This document shows, in pieces, positions 34,634 through 45,316 of a DNA stretch of 64,000 nt. The position numbers were made by a program, and so were the translations under genes. Position 1 is the stretch's first letter, and each line of letters begins with the position of its first letter. The stretch comes from Alnus glutinosa (Eukaryota > Streptophyta > Magnoliopsida > Fagales > Betulaceae). Under the pieces are notes generated by a model. It made no database searches and had not been told where the DNA came from. It saw only the letters and a list, made by a program, of their open reading frames with translations. The stretch spans positions 35,566,620-35,630,619 of the forward strand of contig NC_084887.1 of the NCBI RefSeq assembly GCF_958979055.1. The letters run 5' to 3'.

Positions 34634-35719
34634 TTTATTTATTTATTTATTTTAGCCAGTATATTTCAAAAGGTACTATCATACATGGAATTATTTATTA
34701 TATTTCTATATTATTATTTTTTTAAATCTTTTCTTATTTCAATTCTAGGCATCCTATTTTTTCAACAATAACATTTTTTAAATTGTCATTTTTTTCATAG
34801 TTATTTGCTATAAAGTAAAAAAAAATAAAATATTTGTTCTCGTTTGACGCAACAGGATCCTCTTCCGTTAAACTTAACTGGAGAGGATCTAGTTCCTCAT
34901 CTAAGATGGTTAGCATGAGTGTAACCTGACACACTCTAAAATACAATTTTTTAAAGTTGAAAATATATTAAAATCTTACTATAGCGTAAATAGGTTTTGG
35001 AGAGAGAGAGAGAGAGAGGAGGAGGGGGTTGTGGGAGAGGGAGAGGGAGAGTGAAAAAAAATGCATTTTATATTTAATTTGCAAAATAAATTAACTTTTT
35101 TAACAAATTAATTAGTTATTTTAACCGAAAAATAAATATAATTAAGCCATCGAGAGAATGCTCAATGCTCCAAGTGGACGGGTAAGCGGCTAATGTGTTA
35201 AAAAGTTTGTGAATTTGGAGCCGTAATTGGGGGCCACTATTAGTTAAACCCCCGTTTGTCAATTTGTTGGGTTGATGCCAACTGGGAGTTTGGCGCATAT
35301 TTCGTAAGTCACATGATGGATCACATGCGTAGGTGTGCACCTTATCGATATCGACGATATCGGTTGATTGATTGGTCTTATTCAATTCTGTTCGTAGAAT
35401 GACGGTGATCTTGCGGAGAACTATCTACTCTGTCATCCAATCAAATGTTCTAGAACTTTGCAATTATGGTCTTCTTCTTTTCTTTTTTGTTTTTTTAAAT
35501 ATGTAATTAAACAAAGGATAAAGATACTGAGTCCGATGAATGTCTTTCTATTCTAAAATAGGAAAATATAATTGAGAGAAAGAATTCCTAAAATTACATG
35601 TTAGTGGGTTGGCATGATAATGTGAGTTTTTTTTTTATTTATTTTTTATAAATAATGTGGGTTGAATTTTGAGTTCTGACTATTTGTATCAACTTATTGT
35701 AGTTTAATATATTATATTA

Positions 35720-36034
35720 GGGTGCGTTTGGGATTGCGATTTCGTAGAGAAAAAGTGCGATTTTAAACCAAATCACAAAAAATGAACCATTTGAAAATTG
35801 CATTTTAAAAAAATTGAGATTTGAAAACGCAGAAAAATGTTTATTCAAATTGCAGGCAATGAGGTGCTTTTTTGAAAACGCAGTATTTTAAAAGGTTAAA
35901 CTACGATTTTAAAGGCCAAACTGTGATTTTGTCAAACGCTTAATTGCGTTTTTAAAATCACTTTTTTAAATCGCACATTTTAAAATAACTATTTTAAAAT
36001 CGTATTTTTTAAAATCGCAAACCTAAACGGACCA
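35720..36034. mobile_element. MITE with GCGATTT terminal repeats, private to unit 1
   Basis: Ends GGGTGCGTTTGGGATTGCGA and TCGCAAACCTAAACGGACC form inverted repeats. The interior repeats AAATCGC/GCGATTTT motifs. Unit 2 lacks it at the matching site (about 50175). The flanks read TTA...ATAA, which would fit a 3-bp TA-rich target, but the superfamily is not certain. Related, partly decayed copies lie at about 39470-39665 and 55897-56160. Confidence 0.65.
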
Positions 36035-36364
36035 TAACTATTCAATTAAGTATTTCCCTATTCAACAATGTATTTAAGAGTTAAAAAAAAAAAAAAGAAA
36101 GAAAGAAAGAGAAAATATCAGCCAATTGAGCATAGAAGTGTGCTGCCGTCCCCGGTTCTTTTTTTTTCTTTTTTTCTTTTTTTTGTCGTTTAGAATTTGG
36201 TTTTAATGAGTGAGAATTTATTGCATTAAGGATTTTCTATAGAGATTTGTTGAAACTGACAGAGCAGGAAAAAAAAAATGTTGACATCCCTTCTTTTAAA
36301 AAAAAAAAAAAAATTTAAAGACATAACTTGTCTACAAATGGAGATTCCATGCAATATTTAGGGG

Positions 36365-36785
36365 GCAGTATTTCTTCTTCGACCGTTCATTTGAAATGAA
36401 TGGTCCAAATTATGACAATAAGACTTTGAAGAAAAAAAGAGTAATTTTAATTTTGAATGAGTGATTGTGATAGTAAATAATGGTAGCCTAACTACTTAAA
36501 ATATGTAGTTTTTTTGAGCGGTTGTGGATGGTTTAGCCACCCTGTTTCAGTTGCATGTGAGTGGGCGAACCACCCTGTGTGAGTGACCAAACCATCACTT
36601 GAGGCCCAGATCAGATGCTTGGAGTGTTTGGGTGGTTCGGCCACCGTTGAATCACTTTTTGTGAGTATTTCAGTCACAACAGCATCCCCAAAAACTTCCT
36701 TTTATTTTTTATTTTTTAAAGCATTACTCTTATAAATTGAACCATTTGTTTCAAATAGACGATATAGATAAGAGGTATTGCACCT
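36365..36785. mobile_element. MITE-like inverted-repeat element, shared by units 1 and 2
   Basis: Left arm GTATTTCTTCTTCGACCGTT ... CCAAATTATGA; right arm ATAAATTGAACCATTTGTTT ... GAGGTATTGCA, inverted. The interior has GGTTTAGCCACC/GGTTCGGCCACC motifs. The same element in unit 2 (about 50498-52757) is split by the Mutator-like insertion exactly in its right arm. Confidence 0.55.
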
Positions 36786-37357
36786 CATAAATATTTCAAG
36801 AGATCAATCTCAATCCACTTGTTTGACTCTCTCTCTCTCTCTCTCATGCCATTGATGACATACACAGCTAATTCTCAGGAAAAATTAAAATCGACCCACA
36901 ATAGGCCGGCGATTTTGAGAATTACAAGTTACGGACCTTACGGTATTTAGTGCAGCCCGCAATGATGGTGCCACTTCTTTTGTCTGGTGTCGGGTCCATG
37001 CTATCATATTATGCTTTCCATTTTTTACCTCGGCAAATGCATATCCGGTTAGAAATCTGTCGGTGAAAGCTTTCACAAAAATCTTTTGTTTTGTTTTTTT
37101 TTTTTTTTTAAAAAAATTTTTATAATTTTATGATAGGTATTTTTTTTTTTTTTGCTGGCAGGTATTTTTGTTATTGAGAGCCATTGATACTATTTAGTAG
37201 TTAAGAGGAACATTGATATAATTGGCAGTTTGGAGGTAGGTAGATTAAGGGGTATTTGTATTAAAAATGACTAGTAACAAAAATATTACCATAGCTATTA
37301 TTAGTGGTGGCTCAAAAAGCGAGCTAATGTGTTGACAGCCGAGATGATGGTGAGAGA

Positions 37358-38180
37358 GTGACCTTCCAGCAGCAAATTCGGATCACACTCTTTAGATCCT
37401 CTCTACGAGTGGATCCTATGGTCATCTCCCTAAGCCCTTTCGTTTTGAAGCTTTTTGGGTCAGGACTCAGGGATCCATCCTGCTTGGGGGATTATCTCAA
37501 CTGCCTGGGAATCGGGTCCCTTGTTCTAAATGGAGAAGCACGAAGCAAGCTCTTAGAAGCTGGAACACAGATGAGAGATCACTTTGGAAGAATTCAATTG
37601 AACATCAAATCTCTCCTTGAGGAAATTGATACCATTCAATGTGCTCCTCATTCTCCACACAACTCTGCACAAGAATTATTTTTACAAGAAGCTCTCCAGG
37701 AGCAGTTAAAGAGAGAATAATTTCTTTCATGCCTCAGCCATTAATCGTCCAAGGTATAACTCTATATTCTTTTTGAAATTGGATAACGGTTCCTCTCTTA
37801 TTACTGGAGCTGACATTGGGGGTCACTTAATCATTTATTTCTCTGGCATTTTTCTTGATTTGGAGTTGAGAGATTTAATTGTGCCTGTGCTCACCGATTC
37901 TGACAATGATTTGCTCTGTTCCATCCCTGATGAACCTGAAATTTTTCAAGCTGTCTCTAATTTAGGGTCCAACAAAGCCGAATGTCTGGCCTTTTCTACA
38001 AAAATTTCTGGTCTGTGGTCAAGAAAGATGTTATCAAATTTGTCCAGTCTTTCTTTTGTGAAGGTTTCCTTCTTAAGGAAATGAACCATACAAACGTAGC
38101 CCTTGTTCCAAAAATTCCCAACCCCTGGTTCATCAATTCTGGCCTATTAGTCTCGCAAATCAGAAATAATACCAAATCGT
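37358..38180 (+). pseudogene. LINE reverse-transcriptase fragment, frameshifted (unit 1)
   Basis: Three overlapping reading frames together resemble the stretch between endonuclease and reverse transcriptase of plant L1 elements: QLNIKSLLEEIDTIQ, then the linker LITGADIGGHL, then MSGLFYKNFWSVVKKDVIKF and NHTNVALVPKIPNP. Frameshifts and lost codons (the frame breaks at NKAECLAF) make it dead. Unit 2 has the same breaks, so it was inactive before the segment was duplicated. Confidence 0.82.
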
Positions 38181-38423
38181 GAGTGGTCCTATTGAAAACA
38201 GAGTATTGGTCATTTTAATTCAATGGCATAGTTGCATGCATATAATTACCGGTCTTTCTTTGCCATTGAAAGAGGGCAGAAGAAACAAAGACAAAAAGCC
38301 ATTCCTTTGACAATGATGACTGTAACAATTTATTGAAAAGATGATGTCCTTTACAATTTATTGGCTGGGGAAAGACTTCGGAGTACTTGTCAAGTTTGAA
38401 GGCAAGTGCAGACATAGAGAACT

Positions 38424-41400
38424 TCAGCCAATCTGTAGGTAGCCAGCAGCATACTGGCGGAACTGTTTCTTGTTCATGAAGTCAGTGAGTGGAGAAGTAT
38501 AAGAAGTTCCCATGATGCCTTTTCGGATAATTTTCAAGTACTCTTCCCACCATTTCATGAAACTGCTCCGCTTCAAGAATATCTCATTCGATACTGCCTT
38601 ATTCTTGATCATACCCCATACATAGGCCTCAAACTCAATCAGGCTCCGTTTATGTTTGTCCATATCGTTCGACTCTCTTTTAGTCAGCACCTCGCACGAA
38701 ATGAGAGCCTCCTCAACATTTGCCCAAAAGCAAGAATCCTCCGTCTGACCACCCGCCAGGTTTTGTTTCTTTGAATTATTTGGAAGGTTTGCATTCTTCT
38801 CATCTTCTTCGAGCCATTGCTGCAATTGCTTGTAATGTTTAGACCTTCCTTTAGTTTCGTAGTCTGTTTTGCGGTCGCGGTAGTATTCAGCTATGTCCAG
38901 CGGTTCAATCATCCTTCGGTAGTTTGTTCCCGCAAAGAGCCAGCGGGTAGTAAAGGGGGCGCCTTTCCTCTGGGGCTTTTTCTCTACTTCTTCAACCGTG
39001 TCTATCCAGTAACATGTAAGGAATTTCTTGTACCTTTCTACGACAAGATCACTTCTATCGCTTGCATTCTTGTAGCAGTCATAGTATCCAATTCCCTTGT
39101 CCTCAGAACACTTCTTGTACCATTCCAGTTGGGCCAAGTTTACTTTCATTTCATTTAACACATTGGAATCATAAACTTCCCTCCTCCTCATTAACCATTT
39201 CCTTTCCTGTTTTTCTGTCTCTCTAACCAGTGTGTTCATGTCAATCCTCTGCTGTTGTAGCTGCTGCAGCAATGATTTTTTAAAAATGAGTTCGTGCTAC
39301 AGGTGGAGTTTTGGAAAATTTCAAAGACGATTATAAATGGTCATGATTCTTAGCCATGTATGTACCATAGCATTGTTAAAGTATATTTGAATTACATTGA
39401 AGTTAGGGATTTGATGTGATTGTATTATCTCTCATGAAGATTAAATTAGCCTACATTGCCTGCTTTTTCAAATCGCAAGCAATGTAGTTTTTTTTTTAAA
39501 AAAAAACACACAAAATTTTAAAGGCTAACTCGTGATTTTAAAGGTCATACTGCGATTTTGCCAACGCTTAATTGCGTTTTTAAAAATCACATTTTCAAAT
39601 AGCACAATTTAAAAATGTTATTTTTAAATCACACTTTTTAAAATTGCAAATCCAAACGGACCCTAACTAACACCTTTTGTATTGTAAACTTATCAAGGAA
39701 TAAGATTAAAATATAGTCTTGGGGTTTGTCCGATGGACGTAGGTCATAGACCAAACCACGTAAATGATTAACAAGCATCATATATGAGTCAAATAAAGAG
39801 GAAGTATATGATCCAAATTATGAAATTGACATTGAGCTACCTGTGGTCGCCCCAGTCCAATTGCTGCTAGTTGTGTAACAATGGTTGCCTGTGATGGTTG
39901 TGCAATCCATTCATCGACTTTTGTACTATCCTTGCAAATTACCTGACGGTCGAGTTGTTGGACAATATTTCCATAGCCAAATAACTCACAATCATGATTT
40001 CTAAGATCCTCTGAGTAGGTTGCCACCAACAATGTCAAAATAGATTCAGGGTTCTCAAGACAAGCACAACCCAGTTCCGAACACAACAAAAACGTGCCAA
40101 AAGGCTTGTATTCATTAGCTGGAGAAGCCAATTCATGAGCAGCAGGATTGCGGGGTGGAATTAAGACTCTGGGGACTGGATCTTGGTCTGAAACCACATG
40201 CAAAAAGCAAGAGTTCCATGCAGAGTATTGTAATATGGCTTCTTGCATGCCTTCATCACCAATAAGGGGTGACCCAAAAGTGATACAAAGTGGGCGTTTG
40301 ATGTTTGCTAAATTGATTTTGTCTAGCAGCCATAAGGTGAAGAGAGAGGCAATAGATCCTCCCAAAGAGTGTCCAGTGATAATTAATGGCTTAGAATTGG
40401 AAATCTGCATTAAGATATGACTCTTAAAATGTTAACAACAGGTCAAGTGGCATCCTCAAAGTTCTTTTCATCAATACAATTAAAAGGGGTCCATAACACA
40501 TACAAAGACCCTTTTTTTTAAGCATACAAAGACCTTATTTACATTGCATGGCTATTCTCCAAACAATCAAATATAATCATGTGATGGTAACTATCGATAA
40601 ACACATGGATGGAACTAGAAATTTAATAAGACCTAATTTGTTTTTTAATAAATTTAAAGATTAAAAAACATTTTTTAATAGCTTTGTTTTAGAGGTGCAT
40701 AGCCCCACCAGCTCCAAAGTTCCGTTTTTGGATCGACCTGTTATGTAGAATACTTGAGTCCTTCTTTCATCATTTCATTTTGAAAAATTAATCATTGAAT
40801 CTGTAAAATACACATAAGAGCCACATGTGAAATTTTCCAAATGGGAAGATAAGAGAAGGATATGAGAATACAAGAAAATATTTCTCTTCTGAATATACAT
40901 GTGGCTCTGTTTGTTAACCACCATCTCCTCCCCTTATTTTCACTTCTATCAAAATAAGTCAACTTCAAAATATTTTTACTTTTTATAACACATCGATAAT
41001 TTCTTTTATTACTATTCGAATAAAAAACTCATGACACCTGGTATTTTTAATAAAAACATAAGAGAAAAATCAAGATGTAGTTTTTTTTTTATTAAGAACA
41101 AGATGACATGTCAGCATAGATAATTTTTACTTTTTATAACACATCGATAATTTCTTTTATTACTATTCAAATAAAAAACTCATGACACCTGGTATTTTTA
41201 ATAAAAACAGAAGAGAAAAATCAAGATGTAGTTTTTTTTTTTTTATTAAGAACATGATGACATGTCAGCATAGAAACACCCAAAATAGACACTAAAATAA
41301 GAGTAATGATTGAATACCACCCAAAGATACAACTTTTCACCACCTTGCCTATGTGGCAAGGTGGTCCCCCACTACTTTTTAAATTTTTTTATTTTTTAAA

Positions 41401-42732
41401 AATAAATTAAGGTAGGAGACCACCTTGCCTATAAGGCAATGTGGTGAAAAATTATATCTTTGGGTGGTATTCAATCATTACTCCTAAAATAAACCCTAAC
41501 ATTTCTCTTTAAAAAAAAAAAAAAAAACTCCAACAACCCCTTGGAAAACACCTACTAAATGGTTATGAGCATTTACAGTTTGACCTATCTATATATATAT
41601 ATATATATTTATATTTAATTACTTTTTATTGCAATTTAGAAACGAAACTCACTTCAAAGACTTTTACAAAAAACACTCTATCACCTAGTAAAGAGATTTG
41701 ATTGTTGCACGGAAAATGATAGATTTACAACACCAATACAACAACTGTACAACAATCCCTCACATGAGGATGGGTCCCACATACTGGAGCCCACCCTCAT
41801 GTAAGGGGTTGTTGTACAGTTGTTGTATTGGTGTTGTACAAGAATCAAATCCCTTGTTGCACTACAGGAAAATGTTAAATTTACAACACCAACACAACAA
41901 TCACACAACAACCCTTCACATGATGGTGGGCCCCACACACTGGGGCCCACCCTCATGTGAGGGGTTGTTGTTTGATTGTTGTGATGGTGTTGTGTATGAA
42001 TCAAATCCCTGCACTACAAGCCGACTGGGACCCACCCTCATATAAGGGGTTGTATCCATGTTGTGGACTTGAAGTGCAAGTAACATTTTCCCCTTGCAAA
42101 ACACCTACCAAACGGCTGGTCAAACGACTTACGAGCATTTGCAGTTTGACCAACATCATGCTTAGTTTTCGCCCAAGCCTACAAAGAAAAAGAAAAAGAA
42201 AAAAGGGAAACTTTTAAGGAGAGAGAGGTACTTCTGATTTCAAGAAATCCAGCGCTCCACGGACACTCTGAAAAAGGTCGATTGCAGGTTTGTGAATGGA
42301 GAAACGTGGGTTGGTTTTGGTGCACAGGAATTCAAAGAGAGGAAGAGTTGATGATGAAACGAAGTCTCGTCCTCCTTCTCCTCGAAGATGCTCTTTGGTA
42401 CAAGGAGGCCATGTAACGAAAGCTATGATTGTACAGTTTGGCTTCTGATCAACTTTGAATCTAACAGAGAAGGACGATGACGCTTCATTGATTTCTCTGT
42501 ACAGTCCAGAAATTGCCGCCCATGAATGGTGCAGGACATCAGAGGTCACAACCAAACTTCCCAATTCCAACCCACTGCTAAATCTGCAATCCAGAATCAA
42601 CCGAAAAAAATAGTCAAGAAATTGTGATGCAATGGTTGCAATCGGATTTCCATGGTCAAGAAAGAAAATGAAGAAAATAAAATAAAAATAAAAAATGCAA
42701 TGGGTTTCTTCTTACAAGGGAGATCGGTTCAT
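38424..42732 (-). CDS. SAG101: SAG101-like lipase-like immune regulator, copy A
   Basis: Four exons on the minus strand: 42732-42716 (MNRSPL), 42593-42242, 40404-39841 and 39263-38424; 590 residues, all phases agreeing. Exons 1-3 form the alpha/beta-hydrolase (lipase_3) domain with GHSLGG (Ser136) and DQDP (Asp196/198). I see no clear catalytic His. Exon 4 is the all-helical EP domain with the family motif EPLDIAEYYR at about residues 431-440 and GRSKHYKQL after it. By family knowledge SAG101 pairs with EDS1 through the lipase-like domains and, with the NRG1 helper NLR, drives cell death after TIR-NLR activation. Here the GxSxG nucleophile is kept, unlike Arabidopsis SAG101. Intron 2 (1.8 kb) is full of MITEs. 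A retroposon sits 61 bp upstream of the ATG. No break is seen in the ORF. Confidence 0.93.
39470..39665. mobile_element. GCGATTT-family MITE remnant in SAG101 intron 3 (copy A)
   Basis: The right half of the family at 35720-36034, ending AAATCCAAACGGACCCTAA. The paralogous intron of copy B carries a fuller copy at about 55897-56160, so it was present before the duplication. Confidence 0.55.
41301..41483. mobile_element. Mutator-type MITE, 183 bp, 9-bp TSD, private to unit 1
   Basis: Perfect 18-bp terminal inverted repeats GAGTAATGATTGAATACC. Exact 9-bp duplication CTAAAATAA at 41292-41300 and 41484-41492. Unit 2 has the empty site (one CTAAAATAA near 57969). It lies in intron 2 of SAG101 copy A. 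Confidence 0.92.
41711..41853. mobile_element. MITE, 143 bp, 9-bp TSD (ACAACACC family, copy 1)
   Basis: 9-bp duplication TTGTTGCAC at 41702-41710 and 41854-41862. Palindromic core CTCACATGAGGATGGG / CCCACCCTCATGTAAGG. Intron 2 of SAG101 copy A; absent from copy B. Confidence 0.9.
41867..42009. mobile_element. MITE, 143 bp, 9-bp TSD (ACAACACC family, copy 2)
   Basis: 9-bp duplication TGCACTACA at 41858-41866 and 42010-42018. This duplication overlaps the right target duplication of copy 1, so copy 2 landed a few bases from copy 1. A third, half-length relative follows at about 42019-42090. Confidence 0.88.
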
Positions 42733-42793
42733 CCTCTATGGCTTCGTCAGATCCAGTTACAGACAGCCAAAAGCTGAAACAACTTTGAGTTAT

Positions 42794-42975
42794 TTTTTTT
42801 TTTGATGAATGAAAATCTTTTATAGCCCAAGCAACCAAAGTTCCACACCAGTAAAACTGGTTCAAACTTCAAACATTACAAAGGGCAAAAGAAACTAAAA
42901 CTCAAGAGCCCTACAAACAACCAAACAGAGACAAACCTCTGTAAACACCTTACAACGCAATGAACCTAAACACAT
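42794..42975 (-). mobile_element. poly-A retroposon (SINE or LINE 3' end), 182 bp, 16-bp TSD
   Basis: Exact 16-bp duplication AACAACTTTGAGTTAT at 42778-42793 and 42976-42991. A T run opens the insert (the poly-A tail on the minus strand). Unit 2 has the empty site at about 59004-59019. It lies 61 bp upstream of the start codon of SAG101 copy A, in its leader or core promoter. The insert is too short to assign to LINE or SINE with certainty. Confidence 0.92.
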
Positions 42976-43371
42976 AACAACTTTGAGTTATTATAAACAA
43001 GAAGTAAATAACGAGAAATTAGTATCAGTCCAAGTCTTCGTCGACTAACCCCACCGGGCTTCACGAGAAATTTCGTCGAATTAGAAATGGACAATGCCTG
43101 GAAACTAGTCAGTTAATAAGTTAAGAATATAATATAAAAAAAAAAAAAAAAAAAAAGAAGAAAAAGTTAAGAACATCGAATAATTTTACAACACGGTAGG
43201 ATAAGCACTAGCAGAATTTTTTTTTTTTATAAATATTTTTCTATACTAGCTTTCCATAAGAGAATCAATCCAAGCAGTGCCGTTCACTAGACGCTCAAAT
43301 ACTTTTCAACAGTGCTGGACCTCCATGTACGTTTTCTGCGTGTGGCCATGATCACCAAATATTATATTGGA

Positions 43372-43521
43372 GAGAATGACAACCAAGACTCAAAGAGGAA
43401 AAGCAAGAGCAACAAGGGCACGAAGAGGAGCTACAAGAAGCACGACATGGATGAGGACGATCCCGCTCTGGCTAACAGCGATGATCTCAAGAGCAAGAGG
43501 ACCACTGATTCACCGAACTAG
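43372..43521 (+). pseudogene. captured 5' fragment of RBM39/CC1-like splicing factor gene (unit 1, start lost)
   Basis: Reads ENDNQDSKRKSKS then SYKKHDMDEDDP, the charged N-terminus of the plant CC1-like/RBM39 splicing factor family. The start codon and first codons present in unit 2 are deleted here, and a stop follows after about 50 codons. No RRM domain is present. Confidence 0.75.
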
Positions 43522-43654
43522 AACACAGCATCCACCGAACCATCAAACCGGAACTCAGAGTATGCCGCTAACAGCCTAGGACCACTGAATCAGAACTACC
43601 GAATAGTGGAGAAAAGAAGAAAAAGAAGAGGGAATAATAAGAAAAAGGGGTTTA

Positions 43655-43679
43655 GGGGGGGGGGGGGGGGGGGGGGGGG
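43655..43679. repeat. G25 homopolymer
   Basis: Twenty-five consecutive G followed by CGGGGG. Unit 2 has only a short G-rich stretch at the matching place (60190-60207, next to a GAA array), so the tract expanded after duplication or is an assembly slip. Confidence 0.8.
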
Positions 43680-43906
43680 CGGGGGTGCGGGAGACACAGA
43701 GAGATGCTTTTTTCGCCTTTTGTCATTCAGGGGAAACAATAAAATAAGGATAGATTGATCAACAGTGCAACCCCGCAAGTGTAGAGTTTGAATACATAAG
43801 CTGATAGAGTATTTTTTATTATTATTATTATTTTTGTTATCTATTCTAGCCAAAAGCGAATTTTACATAACCTATTATGAGTGCTCTTAGGTATTTTATT
43901 GGTTTA

Positions 43907-44009
43907 GGGAACGCTCCCCCTTTTGTAACCCCCTCCCCTCAAGTAGGAGAGAATTTTTTGTTAGTGGTTGTAAAAAGTAATTGATGTGATATAAAGTAGA
44001 AAGAATTTC

Positions 44010-44052
<43 letters not shown>

Positions 44053-44199
44053 TATTGTAGTGATTTTTTTAAAAAATTTAAATAGAAATAAAAATTTATT
44101 AATGTAATATAAAAAGTTAAAAATGTTTTAAGGTTGATTTTTTTTTTAGAGAAGTGTAAAGAATGGAAGGGGGAGGGGAGGGGGTTACCAAACGGGGGG
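43907..44199. mobile_element. MITE-like element with CCCCCTCCCC arms, shared by both units
   Basis: Left arm CTTTTGTAACCCCCTCCCCT and right arm AGGGGAGGGGGTTACCAAAC are inverted. The A/T-rich centre contains a long A run. The unit 2 copy lies at about 60420-60710. Confidence 0.6.
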
Positions 44200-45090
44200 A
44201 TAGTTTATTACAAAGTTTTCTTTTAAAAAATTTCTTTATATTTAAAGAAGAAAATGAGATTTAGAGAAACTGCAGCTAATGCAGTGCTCGTATGAAAACA
44301 AAAAAAAAAAGAAAAAGAGAAAGGTGAAAGAGGAGGAGTGAATCGAGTGATAGTGCAATTTAAAAATTAAAAGAGTAAATTGAAGTCGTGTGAACACTCA
44401 AGAATAAAAAATAGTCTAAACACAACACGAAGTTGTTGTAAGAGTTTTTTGGGTGTCAAAATGACACTTTACCTACCATTCACATAAATGTGTTTTCACT
44501 ACCTTTTTTTTTTTTGGAAGTTGTTTTCACTAATTTTGTATATATGTGTTTTCACTACTTTCAATATGAATATTGATGGGTATGTTTCCGTGTTTTTTTT
44601 TTTGAAAAAATATTAAGAAGTGATATAATGAAAACTGTTTTTAGAAGTATTTTTTTTTAGTGGGGTTCATTTTTGAGAAAATATTTTTTTAGTGGGGTTC
44701 AAAATATTTTTACATGAGGGAAGAATACATATTTATAAAAAGTATTTTTTATATTTTGAGAAAAAACAAAAAAACGAAACGAAAGACAGCACACAAAAAC
44801 TTTAGCATACACGGCCGATGTGAATGAAAGTTTAGGATGTCATGTAATTTGAAACCAAGGTAAAGCTTTGTGGTTTATAAAGTAATTGCCAAAAGGAAGA
44901 AAGAGTCAACGAGGGAGATGTTCTATAGAGGAAGCTTAGCTTACAAGGAATTACAAGTCACCCACAGACCAGAAAAAGACAAAAAAAAGGGAATTATATA
45001 CTTTCTTACGAAGAAAGATTGGCCATTGTGTACTTGCGTAGTAGCTATTAAGTTGGTAAAGTCTAAACTAATATATTTTTTTCTTTTTTT

Positions 45091-45281
45091 TGGTTATAAT
45101 ATATTATTGCTTTCCCTATTAGGATTGTCATAATATATTATTGCCTTTCCTATTAAAATTTATTCCATACTTTAATTATTTTAAGGTTTTTTGATCACTA
45201 CTCATAGTCTCTCTATATATAGAGGTCTTTTGTAATATGTTAGATAATCAAGACTCAATACAATGTAGTCTTTAATATGTT

Positions 45282-45316
<35 letters not shown>

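Larger units (their letters stand above)
33839..34639. other. peroxidase upstream region
   Basis: Presumed promoter and leader of the peroxidase on the minus strand, with a GA/CT-repeat leader (33996-34010), then two MITEs (34160-34312 and 34386-34633), listed separately. No gene is seen. Confidence 0.5.

Noticed and set aside
43312-43579. Intact small gene in unit 1
   Set aside because: The frame is an RBM39-like fragment whose start was deleted; comparison with unit 2 shows it is truncated at both ends.
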